Source: Caldifarciminota bacterium
GTDB lineage: Bacteria; Hydrothermota; Hydrothermia; B15-G9; WFZT01
DNA: 31,538 bases
Direction of reading: 5' to 3'
Assembly (NCBI GenBank): GCA_026986655.1
Contig: JALSOD010000228.1
Location: 1 to 31,538, forward strand
Notes under the pieces: generated by a model
The model's database searches: none
Seen by the model: only the letters and a program-made list of their open reading frames with translations
Told to the model about the DNA's origin: nothing
Shown: positions 6,665 to 14,040 of the stretch, piece after piece
Layout: every line of letters starts with the position of its first letter
How positions within the stretch are numbered: the stretch's first letter is position 1
Translations under genes and position numbers: made by a program

Positions 6665-7971
6665 CTGTTGTACTTATCATTTATTTTCTTCACGATGTCA
6701 GTGAATTCATACTTAGCATTTTCAATATCAATAGTTTTAAATTCCTTGTCAGAATAAATGACTTTCCCATTTATAACGACATCATTAACATCGGTTCCTT
6801 TAGCAGCATAAACGAGGTGGGATACGGGATTATAAACAGGTGTACTATGGGGCTCGTTTATTTTAACAGTAATAACATCTGCAAGGTAACCTTCCCTGAG
6901 ATCACCAAGATCATAGTATCCAAGCACTCTTGCCCCGGTTAAAGTGGCGGCTCTCAGAACCTCAACAGCCGGACATGAGGTGGGGTCCTTACTAAATACT
7001 TTGCATATCAATGCAGTGAATTTCATCTCCTGGAACATATCAAGGGAGTTGTTTGAGGCATCTCCGTCGGTTCCAAGTCCAAGCTTTGCGCCTTTTTCAA
7101 TAAATTTCTTGTGTGGGGCAATCCCAGACGCGAGTTTCGCGTTGCTTTGCGGACACGAGGCAATCCCCACATGCTTCTCAACGTAGATGTCAATCTCTTC
7201 GTCGTCAAGCCAAACCGAGTGCGCTGACACAACGAGATCACTCAGGAACCCAACGGAATCGAGATAACGAACGGGCGTTTTCCCATATTTCTTTACAATT
7301 TCATCAACCTCATTTTTTGTTTCAGCCACATGAATTTGTATGGGAATATTGTATTTTTCACCTATCTCCCTGGCCCTCTCCAAAATCTCAGGTGTTGTAG
7401 TATAAGGGGCATGGGGACCAATTGATGGCTTGATAACTTCATGTCCAATCCAGTTTTTTATAAAATTCTCGGTATAATCAAGTTGTTTTTTCCAGTTGGA
7501 TGCTGTTGGTGTCGGGAAATTTATTATTCCCTCAGCGATGACAGAACGTAAACCTATATTTGCGAGGACCTCTGCCGCATCGTCCTGGAAAAAGTACATA
7601 TCTGCCATCGTGGTGGTACCCGTTGAGATCATCTCAGCCGCTGCAACAGGGACAGCTTTTTTTATAAAATCTGCTTTCACGAATTTTCCTTCCGCTGGCC
7701 AGATATATTTTTGAAGCCACTCGAATAGAGGCAGATCGTCTGCAAGTCCCCTAAATGCAATCATAGCTGCGTGTGTGTGCGTGTTAACCAAACCTGGTAG
7801 AACTATGTAATCCTCTCCTCCAAGCGTTTGAGACGACTCGTATTCCAGCTCTCCATCCTTGAAAATCTTCTCGATTCGGGGACCTTTGATTCCGACAATC
7901 CCATTTTCAATAATCCCATGTTTAAACGAGATTAAGAACCTCCCTTTTATCACAATATCAAATTTTTCCAT
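6661..7971 (-). CDS. amidohydrolase, MTA/SAH (or aminofutalosine) deaminase type
   Basis: A 436-residue member of the ATZ/TRZ amidohydrolase family. Residues 1-60 and the C-terminal part form the small beta domain and the middle is the metal-binding barrel. Ligands visible: H65 and H67 (NTHTHAAM), H187 (IGPHAPY), H214 with E217 (IQIHVAET), H251 (SAHSVW) and D302 (GLGTDGDASNNS). PLFEWLQKYIWP and ASCPQSNAKLASG are typical of the 5'-methylthioadenosine/S-adenosylhomocysteine deaminase group. The same group includes the aminodeoxyfutalosine deaminase of menaquinone synthesis, which is relevant because UbiX/UbiD/UbiA genes occur in this window; sequence alone does not decide. GGAG stands 8 nt before the ATG, 11 nt after the lipoprotein stop, and its own stop overlaps the waaA start. 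Confidence 0.88.
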   Translation of the reverse strand: MEKFDIVIKGRFLISFKHGIIENGIVGIKGPRIEKIFKDGELEYESSQTLGGEDYIVLPGLVNTHTHAAMIAFRGLADDLPLFEWLQKYIWPAEGKFVKADFIKKAVPVAAAEMISTGTTTMADMYFFQDDAAEVLANIGLRSVIAEGIINFPTPTASNWKKQLDYTENFIKNWIGHEVIKPSIGPHAPYTTTPEILERAREIGEKYNIPIQIHVAETKNEVDEIVKKYGKTPVRYLDSVGFLSDLVVSAHSVWLDDEEIDIYVEKHVGIASCPQSNAKLASGIAPHKKFIEKGAKLGLGTDGDASNNSLDMFQEMKFTALICKVFSKDPTSCPAVEVLRAATLTGARVLGYYDLGDLREGYLADVITVKINEPHSTPVYNPVSHLVYAAKGTDVNDVVINGKVIYSDKEFKTIDIENAKYEFTDIVKKINDKYNR

Positions 7972-7982
7972 GTCTCACTCCT

Positions 7983-8504
7983 TCAAAATGCATAATCTTC
8001 CCATGTCATTATGTACCAGAGATTGTCTTCCGGCCTTTTCCTTAAAATAAATCTTGCATGACCCTCAATGGAGTTTATACCTGCCGGTGTAGGTATCAAA
8101 TTCAGAGAATAATTATAAATGAAGACCCACTTATTATCACCAATTGGAATCCCCCTTCCTCCGGTAAGCTCAAGGTTTATCTCATCGACATTGTTGAATA
8201 TATTCCTTGCGGAAATGATTTCTTCCGCAAGTCCCCATGAAAGTGAATCGATCCCCCAGTTTCTCTCGAGTATTTCTCTTATGGAATCCTCAGAATCGTC
8301 AAAATAGAATCTGAAGGAATCGGGATCAAGACATTTGATATACCCATTCAAGTCCTTGGTAGAATATGCAAGTACGAGGTTATTGATTACAATTTCTGGC
8401 TCAGTAGGTAGAGGATACACCCCTTTCCCTTCTTTGGGGTTGAAAGGATTGAAACAACCTGTTGCAAGTACAAAAACTATCAATAGATACAGATTTTTTC
8501 TCAT
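7983..8504 (-). CDS. small lipoprotein of unknown function
   Basis: A 173-residue protein with a lipoprotein signal peptide and lipobox LATGC (Cys17). The mature part has a helix with INNLVLAYSTKDLNGYIKCL followed by beta strands and a C-terminal strand pair HARFILRKRPEDNLWYI-MTWEDY. This order, including the final W-Y-I strand, recalls the NTF2/SnoaL-like cone fold, but I assign no function. It is the first gene of a three-gene unit with the amidohydrolase and waaA. No Shine-Dalgarno site precedes the ATG; a perfect TATAAT lies 8 nt upstream, so the mRNA should be leaderless. Confidence 0.75.
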   Translation of the reverse strand: MRKNLYLLIVFVLATGCFNPFNPKEGKGVYPLPTEPEIVINNLVLAYSTKDLNGYIKCLDPDSFRFYFDDSEDSIREILERNWGIDSLSWGLAEEIISARNIFNNVDEINLELTGGRGIPIGDNKWVFIYNYSLNLIPTPAGINSIEGHARFILRKRPEDNLWYIMTWEDYAF

Positions 8505-8512
8505 TTTCTTTT

Positions 8513-8541
8513 ATTATACTGCGATAATCCTCCGTTGACCA
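8513..8541 (-). promoter_or_regulatory. leftward promoter for the lipoprotein-amidohydrolase-waaA unit
   Basis: On the minus strand TGGTCA (8536-8541, 4 of 6), 17 nt, TATAAT (8513-8518, 6 of 6). The -10 box ends 8 nt before the ATG. The -35 box overlaps that of the rightward plsY promoter by five bases. Confidence 0.6.
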
Positions 8542-8564
8542 TTCTCAACTTTATTGTTTATCTT
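8535..8564 (+). promoter_or_regulatory. rightward promoter for plsY-ddl
   Basis: TTGACC (8535-8540, 5 of 6), 18 nt, TATCTT (8559-8564, 4 of 6), then 8 nt to the ATG at 8573. It shares its -35 bases with the divergent promoter, so the two probably compete for RNA polymerase. Confidence 0.5.
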
Positions 8565-8572
8565 TAAGAGCA

Positions 8573-9205
8573 ATGAAGATCATCCTTTTCACAATTGGAG
8601 CATTCATATCCGGGGCAATACCATTCTCATATCTCATTGCAAAATTTGTAAAAGGTATTGACCTGAGGAAAGTGGACTCTGGAAATGTTGGGGCTTTTAA
8701 TGTCTATAAAAATGTTGGGCCAATTTATGGCATCATTGCGGGCATTTTTGACATTGGAAAAGGCTTCCTACCGCTTGCATTGGCCAGATCAAGTGGCATG
8801 AGTCTATACGAAGTAATACCACTTTCCGTTGCAGTAATAGCAGGCCACAACTGGACCCCACTCCTGAGATTTCAGGGAGGACAGGGTATGGCACCCACAC
8901 TGGGCGTGTTTCTCAATATTTCTCCTGTCGAAATTCTCTGGGCAGCCCTTGCGTTCGTAATAGGAGCATTACTCGCGAAATATGCCCATCCCCCTGGATG
9001 GCTTGCGAAGAAAAAGAACTTTGGGGGACTGCTCGGATTCATCGTTTACACAACAATCATATTTTCAAAACCGGATATCAGCTGGGGAGTCAGAGCTAAC
9101 TATTTTGCTGTGATTCCAGCTCTACTTTTGAAACAATTTCAGGGAACAGCTAAAAATCATGCATTTTTACAGGGCTTCCTCGTTCCCAAAAAGGAGAAGA
9201 AATGA
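8573..9205 (+). CDS. plsY: glycerol-3-phosphate acyltransferase PlsY-like membrane protein
   Basis: A 210-residue multi-pass membrane protein of the PlsY family, which moves an acyl group from acyl-phosphate to glycerol-3-phosphate in the first step of phospholipid synthesis. The family's three conserved loops are present: SGAIPFSYLIA with DSGNVGAFNV (35-44), DIGKGFLP (60-67), and AGHNWTPLLRFQGGQGMA (90-107). Two variations are notable: family members usually have SGNIGATN, and GGKG where this has GGQG (Gln104). It could therefore be a divergent PlsY or a paralogue. There is no clear Shine-Dalgarno site; the promoter's -10 box is 8 nt upstream. Its TGA overlaps the ATG of ddl (ATGA). Confidence 0.85.
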   Translation: MKIILFTIGAFISGAIPFSYLIAKFVKGIDLRKVDSGNVGAFNVYKNVGPIYGIIAGIFDIGKGFLPLALARSSGMSLYEVIPLSVAVIAGHNWTPLLRFQGGQGMAPTLGVFLNISPVEILWAALAFVIGALLAKYAHPPGWLAKKKNFGGLLGFIVYTTIIFSKPDISWGVRANYFAVIPALLLKQFQGTAKNHAFLQGFLVPKKEKK

Positions 9206-10152
9206 AAGATTTTGAATTTCTCAAAAGTCTGAAGGTCCTTGTACTCTATGGTGGATGGTCGAAAGAGCGAGAGGTGTCAATTCGCTCCGGTCAAAAAGTG
9301 TTAAATTCACTAAAATTAATGGGATTTAACGCTATTGGACTTGATATGCAAAAGGATTATTACGAAAGGATCAAGGAAATTTCACCGGATGTTGTCTTGA
9401 TTATGCTTCATGGAAAACCAGGGGAAGACGGTACAATCCAGGGTGCTCTTGAACTCATGGGAATACCTTATACGGGCTCCAGAGTACTTGCATCTGCAAT
9501 TGGAATCAATAAAATTGCAACAAAGCGTCTCTTGATTGAACAGGGAATACCCACTCCAGATTACTACTACGATCCATTTGAAAAGAACTTTAAAACACTC
9601 TCAAAGAAGGCACTGGAAAAGTTGGGTCTGCCACTTGTGGTTAAACCTGTTGACGAAGGTTCGAGTATAGGGGTTCATATTGTGAAAGATAAAGAAACTC
9701 TTGAGGCAGTTGTTGAAGAAGATCTGAAAGAGTTTGGTGATATTTATTTTGAAAAATTTATCGAGGGCAAATCTGTAACTGTGGGCATCCTTGGAACAGG
9801 TAAAGACTCATTCGCCCTCCCTATTCTGGAGCTAAGGCCAAAGGGAAGAGAATTTTATGACTATAAAGCGAAATACACGAAGGGGCTAACAGAGTTTATC
9901 ATTCCAGCGCAAATCCCCGATGGAACATACAAAAAGTTGGAGGAGGATTCGGTTTTAACGCACCAGCTCATAGGATGTCGGGGGTTCTCACGTGTGGATG
10001 CTGTGGTATCCAACGACGCAACAGGCTACATACTGGAAATCAATACGATTCCAGGTATGACAGAGCTCTCAGATTTACCGGCAGAGGCAGCTCACATGGG
10101 GATTGATTACAACACCCTTGTTCTCTACATACTCTCCTCTGCTTTTGAATAG
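9202..10152 (+). CDS. ddl: D-alanine--D-alanine ligase
   Basis: A 316-residue ATP-grasp ligase joining two D-alanines for peptidoglycan precursors, cytoplasmic, of normal length. Motifs in order: YGGWSKEREVSIRSG (16-30), HGKPGEDGTIQG (70-81), IPYTGS (88-93), KPVDEGSSIGV (148-158), YDYKAKY in the omega loop, and the metal-binding EINTIPGMTELS near the C-terminus. The usual MDK after YTGS is INK here (102-104), a minor change. The Tyr of the omega loop is the residue linked with D-Ala rather than D-lactate preference. AAAGGAG lies 5 nt before the ATG, and the start overlaps the plsY stop. Confidence 0.95.
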   Translation: MKDFEFLKSLKVLVLYGGWSKEREVSIRSGQKVLNSLKLMGFNAIGLDMQKDYYERIKEISPDVVLIMLHGKPGEDGTIQGALELMGIPYTGSRVLASAIGINKIATKRLLIEQGIPTPDYYYDPFEKNFKTLSKKALEKLGLPLVVKPVDEGSSIGVHIVKDKETLEAVVEEDLKEFGDIYFEKFIEGKSVTVGILGTGKDSFALPILELRPKGREFYDYKAKYTKGLTEFIIPAQIPDGTYKKLEEDSVLTHQLIGCRGFSRVDAVVSNDATGYILEINTIPGMTELSDLPAEAAHMGIDYNTLVLYILSSAFE

Positions 10153-10175
10153 GTGCATCTTTTATTGGAGATTTC

Positions 10176-10204
10176 TTGAGAATTTTTATCAGGGATTTTA
10201 TATT
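10176..10204 (+). promoter_or_regulatory. promoter of the flippase-birA-coaX-thyX unit
   Basis: TTGAGA (10176-10181, 5 of 6), 17 nt, TATATT (10199-10204, 5 of 6), then 11 nt to the ATG at 10216. The predicted leader is about 4-5 nt, with no Shine-Dalgarno sequence. Confidence 0.6.
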
Positions 10205-10215
10205 TTGCTCCAGCG

Positions 10216-11214
10216 ATGCCAGAGGACAGCGGACTGTATAAGAAACTAAAGAGGGGAATTTTTGTCGGAATCGTGCTCTGGGTGGGAGCTGTACTTCTCA
10301 TATTCCTTTTTACTTTCTCAAAGGAAACCCTGAGAAGCTTAAAACACATCAGGATAGAATACCTGAGTCTAACAGTTTTTCTTTATCTTGTAAGTCTGAT
10401 TGTCGATTCTTACAAATTTAAGATGATCATTTATGGAATGACTGGTAAAAATCTATCTCTAACCTATGTTCTTGAAGTTTTTCTCGCAGGTTTCTTCTTC
10501 TCAGCATCCACACCCTTTCAGGGAGGTGGATTCGCCTTTCAAATTTACCTTCTTTCACGAAAAGGCATAAGTCCAGGAGAATCCTCTGCTGCAATCACAC
10601 TGAAAGGTATGACAAACTTCCTTTTCCTCGTATTACTTGCCCCTGTCCTCGTATACAGTCTGGGTATATCCTGGGCTTACAAACCTCTCAAATACGTAAT
10701 CCCTGCTGTTTTCATCATAACAATCCTTATTTTCGTCTTTGCCAGATGGCCATTTTTAATTAAAAGATGGAAAAATTATAGACTCGTAAAATGGGCACTC
10801 GAGGAGATCAACCGGTTCAATGAATCATTCGGCACCCTCATGAAATTAAAAAACTGGAGACTACTCACTCTGATAATTTTTTTAACCGTCACCTCTGTTT
10901 CCCTTCATCTACTAATGGTTCCATCGATCTTTTATGGCATAGGTGTGAAAGTTCCAATAATCAAGGCCGTTACCTTACATATTCTAACCCAGATTCTCTT
11001 TATTTATAGTCCCACTCCGGGTGCTTCAGGGGTAATGGAACTCGGTGGAGCATTTGTATTTTCCAGTATCTGTCCCAAACCTCTACTTGGTATATATACT
11101 GCCATCTGGCGATTTTTTACTTACTATTTAAGCGCATTCATTGGTGGTATTTTGACTGTAAAAAGCTTTAAATTCTTATTAAGTGAGTACGAGGAGCAAC
11201 ATGATAACTTTTGA
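10216..11214 (+). CDS. lysylphosphatidylglycerol synthase/flippase-like membrane protein
   Basis: A 332-residue membrane protein with about eight hydrophobic segments (around residues 11-33, 50-68, 88-105, 130-150, 157-177 and three more after 215). The spacing and motifs such as FQGGGFAFQIYLLSRKGISPGESSAAITLKG and YSPTPGASGVMELG are those of the LPG_synthase_TM family (the integral membrane half of MprF, and the AglD/UPF0104 proteins). It lacks the soluble transferase domain of MprF, so it may be a lipid flippase or a lipid-linked sugar enzyme; the family has no single known reaction. It opens a unit with birA, coaX and thyX, overlapping birA by 14 nt. Confidence 0.82.
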   Translation: MPEDSGLYKKLKRGIFVGIVLWVGAVLLIFLFTFSKETLRSLKHIRIEYLSLTVFLYLVSLIVDSYKFKMIIYGMTGKNLSLTYVLEVFLAGFFFSASTPFQGGGFAFQIYLLSRKGISPGESSAAITLKGMTNFLFLVLLAPVLVYSLGISWAYKPLKYVIPAVFIITILIFVFARWPFLIKRWKNYRLVKWALEEINRFNESFGTLMKLKNWRLLTLIIFLTVTSVSLHLLMVPSIFYGIGVKVPIIKAVTLHILTQILFIYSPTPGASGVMELGGAFVFSSICPKPLLGIYTAIWRFFTYYLSAFIGGILTVKSFKFLLSEYEEQHDNF

Positions 11215-11893
11215 TGAGTTCAAAATCTTTAAATTTCCATCTGTTGGGTCAACCAACGATGAGGCTTTTGAAATTTTAAAATCAACCGGACTCCATCCTA
11301 TTGCGGTCGTGGCGGACGAGCAGAGTAAAGGACGTGGCCGCTCAGGCCATTCCTGGCTCTCTCAACCCGGGGGGCTGTATCTTTCAATTGGCATTCCTTC
11401 AGGTGACCTGTTAACGGATTCAAAATTAATCGTATTCACATCATTGCCCGTAGTAGAGATATTAAGGGAGTTTGGGATTAAAGCCCATATCAAAATCCCA
11501 AACGATGTCTATGTTGGCGGTAAAAAAATTGCAGGGATCCTTGGAGAGAGAAAATCCGGGTTTCTCGTCATCGGTATTGGACTCAACGTTAATCAAAAGA
11601 GCTTTCCAAAGAGCCTTAATGCCACATCCATGCTCATTGAAACAGGAGAAATTCACGACAAAAACGAACTTCTATACTCATTATTGCAAAAATTTAGAGA
11701 TTTGCTTCAAGACACTAATCTGGCTTATCATAGATGGGTATCACACGTCAACGTTATCGGGAAAAACGTAAGATTTATATACAAAGGAAAAGAAGTTAAG
11801 GGCACAGTAAGAACTGTCGATAGGAATCTGAATCTCGTACTTAATAACGGAAAGTTTAATATTTACGAAATTTTTGAATTCAGAGAACTATGA
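11201..11893 (+). CDS. birA: biotin--[acetyl-CoA-carboxylase] ligase, short form without HTH
   Basis: A 230-residue ligase that forms biotinyl-AMP and biotinylates carrier proteins. Motifs: VGSTNDEA (15-22), DEQSKGRGRSGHSW (39-52) with the biotinyl-AMP loop GRGRSG, GGLYLSI, IPNDVYVGGKKIAGIL (99-114) holding the conserved lysine, and IGIGLNVN. The C-terminal beta domain (about 175-230) is present. The usual KWPND is KIPND here. It lacks the N-terminal winged helix of E. coli BirA, so it is a ligase only. The ATG at 11201 has GAGGAG 4 nt upstream; an earlier ATG at 11183 lacks a site. It overlaps the preceding gene by 14 nt and coaX by 4. Confidence 0.95.
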   Translation: MITFDEFKIFKFPSVGSTNDEAFEILKSTGLHPIAVVADEQSKGRGRSGHSWLSQPGGLYLSIGIPSGDLLTDSKLIVFTSLPVVEILREFGIKAHIKIPNDVYVGGKKIAGILGERKSGFLVIGIGLNVNQKSFPKSLNATSMLIETGEIHDKNELLYSLLQKFRDLLQDTNLAYHRWVSHVNVIGKNVRFIYKGKEVKGTVRTVDRNLNLVLNNGKFNIYEIFEFREL

Positions 11894-12642
11894 TTGCAAC
11901 AGTAGATGCAGGAAATTCAACTATAAATTTCGGGATTTTTGACGGAATGTCCCTTGTTCACACGTTTTATATTCCAACCGTACTTGTAAAATCAAAACAA
12001 AAAATAGACTATTCCCCTAAATATACCATTGAACACTCAATTTACTCATCGGTTGTACCCGAGATAAATCCAGTGTTAGAGAGTTTTCTAAAAAAGTGGA
12101 GCGGAAAGGATCCCATACATTTAAATTCGGGGAATGCAATTGATGTCAAAATTCACTACACAAATCCAGAAGAACTCGGGACAGACAGAATAACTCACGC
12201 TTATTTTGTTAAATACATAGCAAAAGAAGATAGTCTTGTTGTTGATATTGGCACTGCCATTACGATCGATGTAATTCTAAAAGATGGCACCTTCTTCGGT
12301 GGGGCTATTCTTGCATCCCCATCCACGGTGCTATTTGGGCTCGCAAAACGGACATCAAAATTGGAAGACTTCAAACTGGATGTGTGGCCAGAGTCATTTA
12401 TTGGAAAGGGTACAAAGGAATGCCTCAGAATCGGCATTCTTTATGGAACCGTTGGAGCAATTCTCCATATTTCTGAAGGGGTGGAAAACGAGATGGGTCT
12501 CTCGCTAAGAAAATTCCTAACAGGCGGAGGAGGGAAATTCTTCAAGGAAAAATTGATCGATTTTCATTATAATCCATACCTGAACCTCGAAGGACTTCGA
12601 GTTGCTTTCGGGGAAATATTAAAAAGGAGTGATTCTACATGA
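11890..12642 (+). CDS. coaX: type III pantothenate kinase
   Basis: A 250-residue kinase of the ASKHA fold that phosphorylates pantothenate in the first step of coenzyme A synthesis. Motifs: phosphate-1 loop DAGNSTINFGIF (6-17), EELGTDRITHAY (95-105), DIGTAITIDV (119-128), and GGAILASP with the adenosine-side stretch LTGGGGKFF. Type III enzymes are about 250 residues long, as here. It starts at an ATGA overlap with birA, a pairing common in bacteria because both contribute to cofactor supply, and ends in an ATGA overlap with thyX. Confidence 0.95.
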   Translation: MIATVDAGNSTINFGIFDGMSLVHTFYIPTVLVKSKQKIDYSPKYTIEHSIYSSVVPEINPVLESFLKKWSGKDPIHLNSGNAIDVKIHYTNPEELGTDRITHAYFVKYIAKEDSLVVDIGTAITIDVILKDGTFFGGAILASPSTVLFGLAKRTSKLEDFKLDVWPESFIGKGTKECLRIGILYGTVGAILHISEGVENEMGLSLRKFLTGGGGKFFKEKLIDFHYNPYLNLEGLRVAFGEILKRSDST

Positions 12643-13361
12643 AGGAACTCGATACGCCCCCAGGTGCAATCAAAGTTCTTGATAAAGGTTTTGTAGCTCT
12701 TCTGGATCATATGGGGAATGACACGACAATCGTAAATGCCGCGCGCGTAAGTTTCGGCAAAAGAGTAGATAAAATGTCGGAAAAGGATGAGAAACTAATC
12801 AGATACCTGTTAAAAAATCGTCACACATCACCATTTGAGCATGTCCAGTTTCAATTCCACATTAAATGCCCACTCTTTGTGAGAAGCCAATGGCATAGAC
12901 ACAGGACATGGAGCTATAACGAAATCAGCTCGAGATACACCGAAGTCAAGGAGGAATTTTACGTACCATCAATGTTTAGAAGACAATCGCCTTCGAACAA
13001 ACAGGCCTCAATTGAAGTGCCAGCTGATGAAACCTGTTTAAACGTTTATGAGCAGAAAGAAACTTCGACGGAAGAAGCGTACATCAAATCATGTAAACTC
13101 TCGGTAGAACAATATAAAGAACTTCTAAAGGCCGGTGTGGCGCGGGAGCTTGCAAGGGCCGTTTTACCCCAGGCCATGTATACACAATTCTACGGAACTG
13201 TTGACCTCCATAATTTGTTGCATTTCATTGAGCTCAGAATCCACCCTCATGCTCAATGGGAAATTCAGCAGTATGCAAGGGCTTTGCTGGAACTCATAAC
13301 CCCGATTGTACCCGTCACAATTAAAATCTGGAAAGAGCTTAAAGAGGATCTTAAAATATAG
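12639..13361 (+). CDS. thyX: flavin-dependent thymidylate synthase
   Basis: A 240-residue ThyX that methylates dUMP using methylenetetrahydrofolate and FAD/NADPH. The signature RHRxxSxNExSxR is intact at residues 87-99 (RHRTWSYNEISSR), and HTSPFEH (62-68) and ARELARAVLP are also typical. Length is within the family's usual 210-260. GGAGTG precedes the ATG by about 7 nt and the start overlaps the coaX stop. ThyX in place of ThyA is common in thermophiles and anaerobes. Confidence 0.97.
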   Translation: MKELDTPPGAIKVLDKGFVALLDHMGNDTTIVNAARVSFGKRVDKMSEKDEKLIRYLLKNRHTSPFEHVQFQFHIKCPLFVRSQWHRHRTWSYNEISSRYTEVKEEFYVPSMFRRQSPSNKQASIEVPADETCLNVYEQKETSTEEAYIKSCKLSVEQYKELLKAGVARELARAVLPQAMYTQFYGTVDLHNLLHFIELRIHPHAQWEIQQYARALLELITPIVPVTIKIWKELKEDLKI

Positions 13362-13389
13362 AAAATGCAACTATGGAGGTAGTGGCAAA

Positions 13390-13761
13390 ATGAAATTGTT
13401 AAAATTGTTTCTCCCCATTATTGTATCATTACCCCTCTGGGCAGGTCACATAATAACTGTAAAAGTTGACTCTCTTTCCTACAGGGTTGATCTCGACACT
13501 GTGAAGACTGTGGTTCTTAACTCAAAGAGGGCAGTACCGGTTGAAAACATCGCAAAAGCACTCAAACTACCTCATAATGCGAGTTACAGATTTATCGGAG
13601 ATGATGGATACTACCCGGAAAAGGACATTCCCTTCAAGAAACTAAAGTATGGTTTTATCTTCCTGGACAATAGGAATCTTTACTGGATCAGCAAGGCTAA
13701 CCTTACTCATTGTTACAATGTAAAGAATGTGAAGTTTATCAAAGTCATCGGGAATAAGTAA
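13390..13761 (+). CDS. small secreted protein of unknown function
   Basis: A 123-residue protein with an N-terminal signal peptide (MKLLKLFLPIIVSLPLWAG) and no lipobox. The mature part alternates beta strands and short helices: HIITVKVDSLSYRVDL, a VPVENIAKALKL helix, then YRFIGDDGYYPEKDIPF and a final VKNVKFIKVIG strand. The helix-strand-GDDGY order weakly recalls the small Oxidored_molyb-like fold, but the cofactor-binding part is absent and I assign no function. The ATG has GGAGGT 9 nt upstream. It follows thyX by 28 nt and is probably the last gene of that unit. Confidence 0.7.
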   Translation: MKLLKLFLPIIVSLPLWAGHIITVKVDSLSYRVDLDTVKTVVLNSKRAVPVENIAKALKLPHNASYRFIGDDGYYPEKDIPFKKLKYGFIFLDNRNLYWISKANLTHCYNVKNVKFIKVIGNK

Positions 13762-13889
13762 ACCCGGAAAGTTTTAACGATATCAACTTCCTAATTGAGA
13801 GCAAAATTAAGGTTTTTTAAGGTACTCATCTCCTTATTTTACGATTTTAAATAATATTCCAATTTTTAAATCAATTAAACAGTCAAAAT

Positions 13890-13913
13890 TTCCAGTATAT
13901 CTTCCAGTATATC
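13890..13913 (+). repeat. perfect 12-bp tandem repeat, possible operator
   Basis: TTCCAGTATATC occurs twice head-to-tail (13890-13901 and 13902-13913), ending 17 nt before the candidate -35 box. A period near one helical turn suits side-by-side binding of a regulator, but no regulator is identified. Confidence 0.6.
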
Positions 13914-13930
13914 AAGAATTTGGTACAAAC

Positions 13931-13960
13931 TTGACATTACGTGTAGTCATAGTGTAATAG
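13931..13960 (+). promoter_or_regulatory. candidate promoter of the repeat lipoprotein gene
   Basis: TTGACA (13931-13936, perfect) followed after 18 nt by TAATAG (13955-13960, a poor -10). This predicts a leader of about 70 nt that carries the strong AAGGAGG ribosome-binding site before 14041. Confidence 0.35.
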
Positions 13961-14040
13961 AAAAATCAATCTTTCGTTAATTTAGTTTGAAAGTAAAAAT
14001 TCTTATTAAGTAATACAGGGGATAAAAAGGAGGATGAAAT

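Larger units (their letters stand above)
13762..14040 (+). other. 279-nt intergenic region
   Basis: No gene seen. From left to right it holds an imperfect hairpin (GGAAAGTT...AACTTCC, 13766-13791) that could be a weak terminator for the preceding unit, an AT-rich stretch, a perfect 12-bp tandem repeat, and a candidate promoter for the next lipoprotein gene. Confidence 0.6.

Noticed and set aside
13766..13791. Hairpin GGAAAGTT...AACTTCC after the small secreted protein gene
   Set aside because: The stem has a bulge and a large loop, and the only T run (TTTTTT at about 13813) is some 20 nt further on; not enough for a terminator call.
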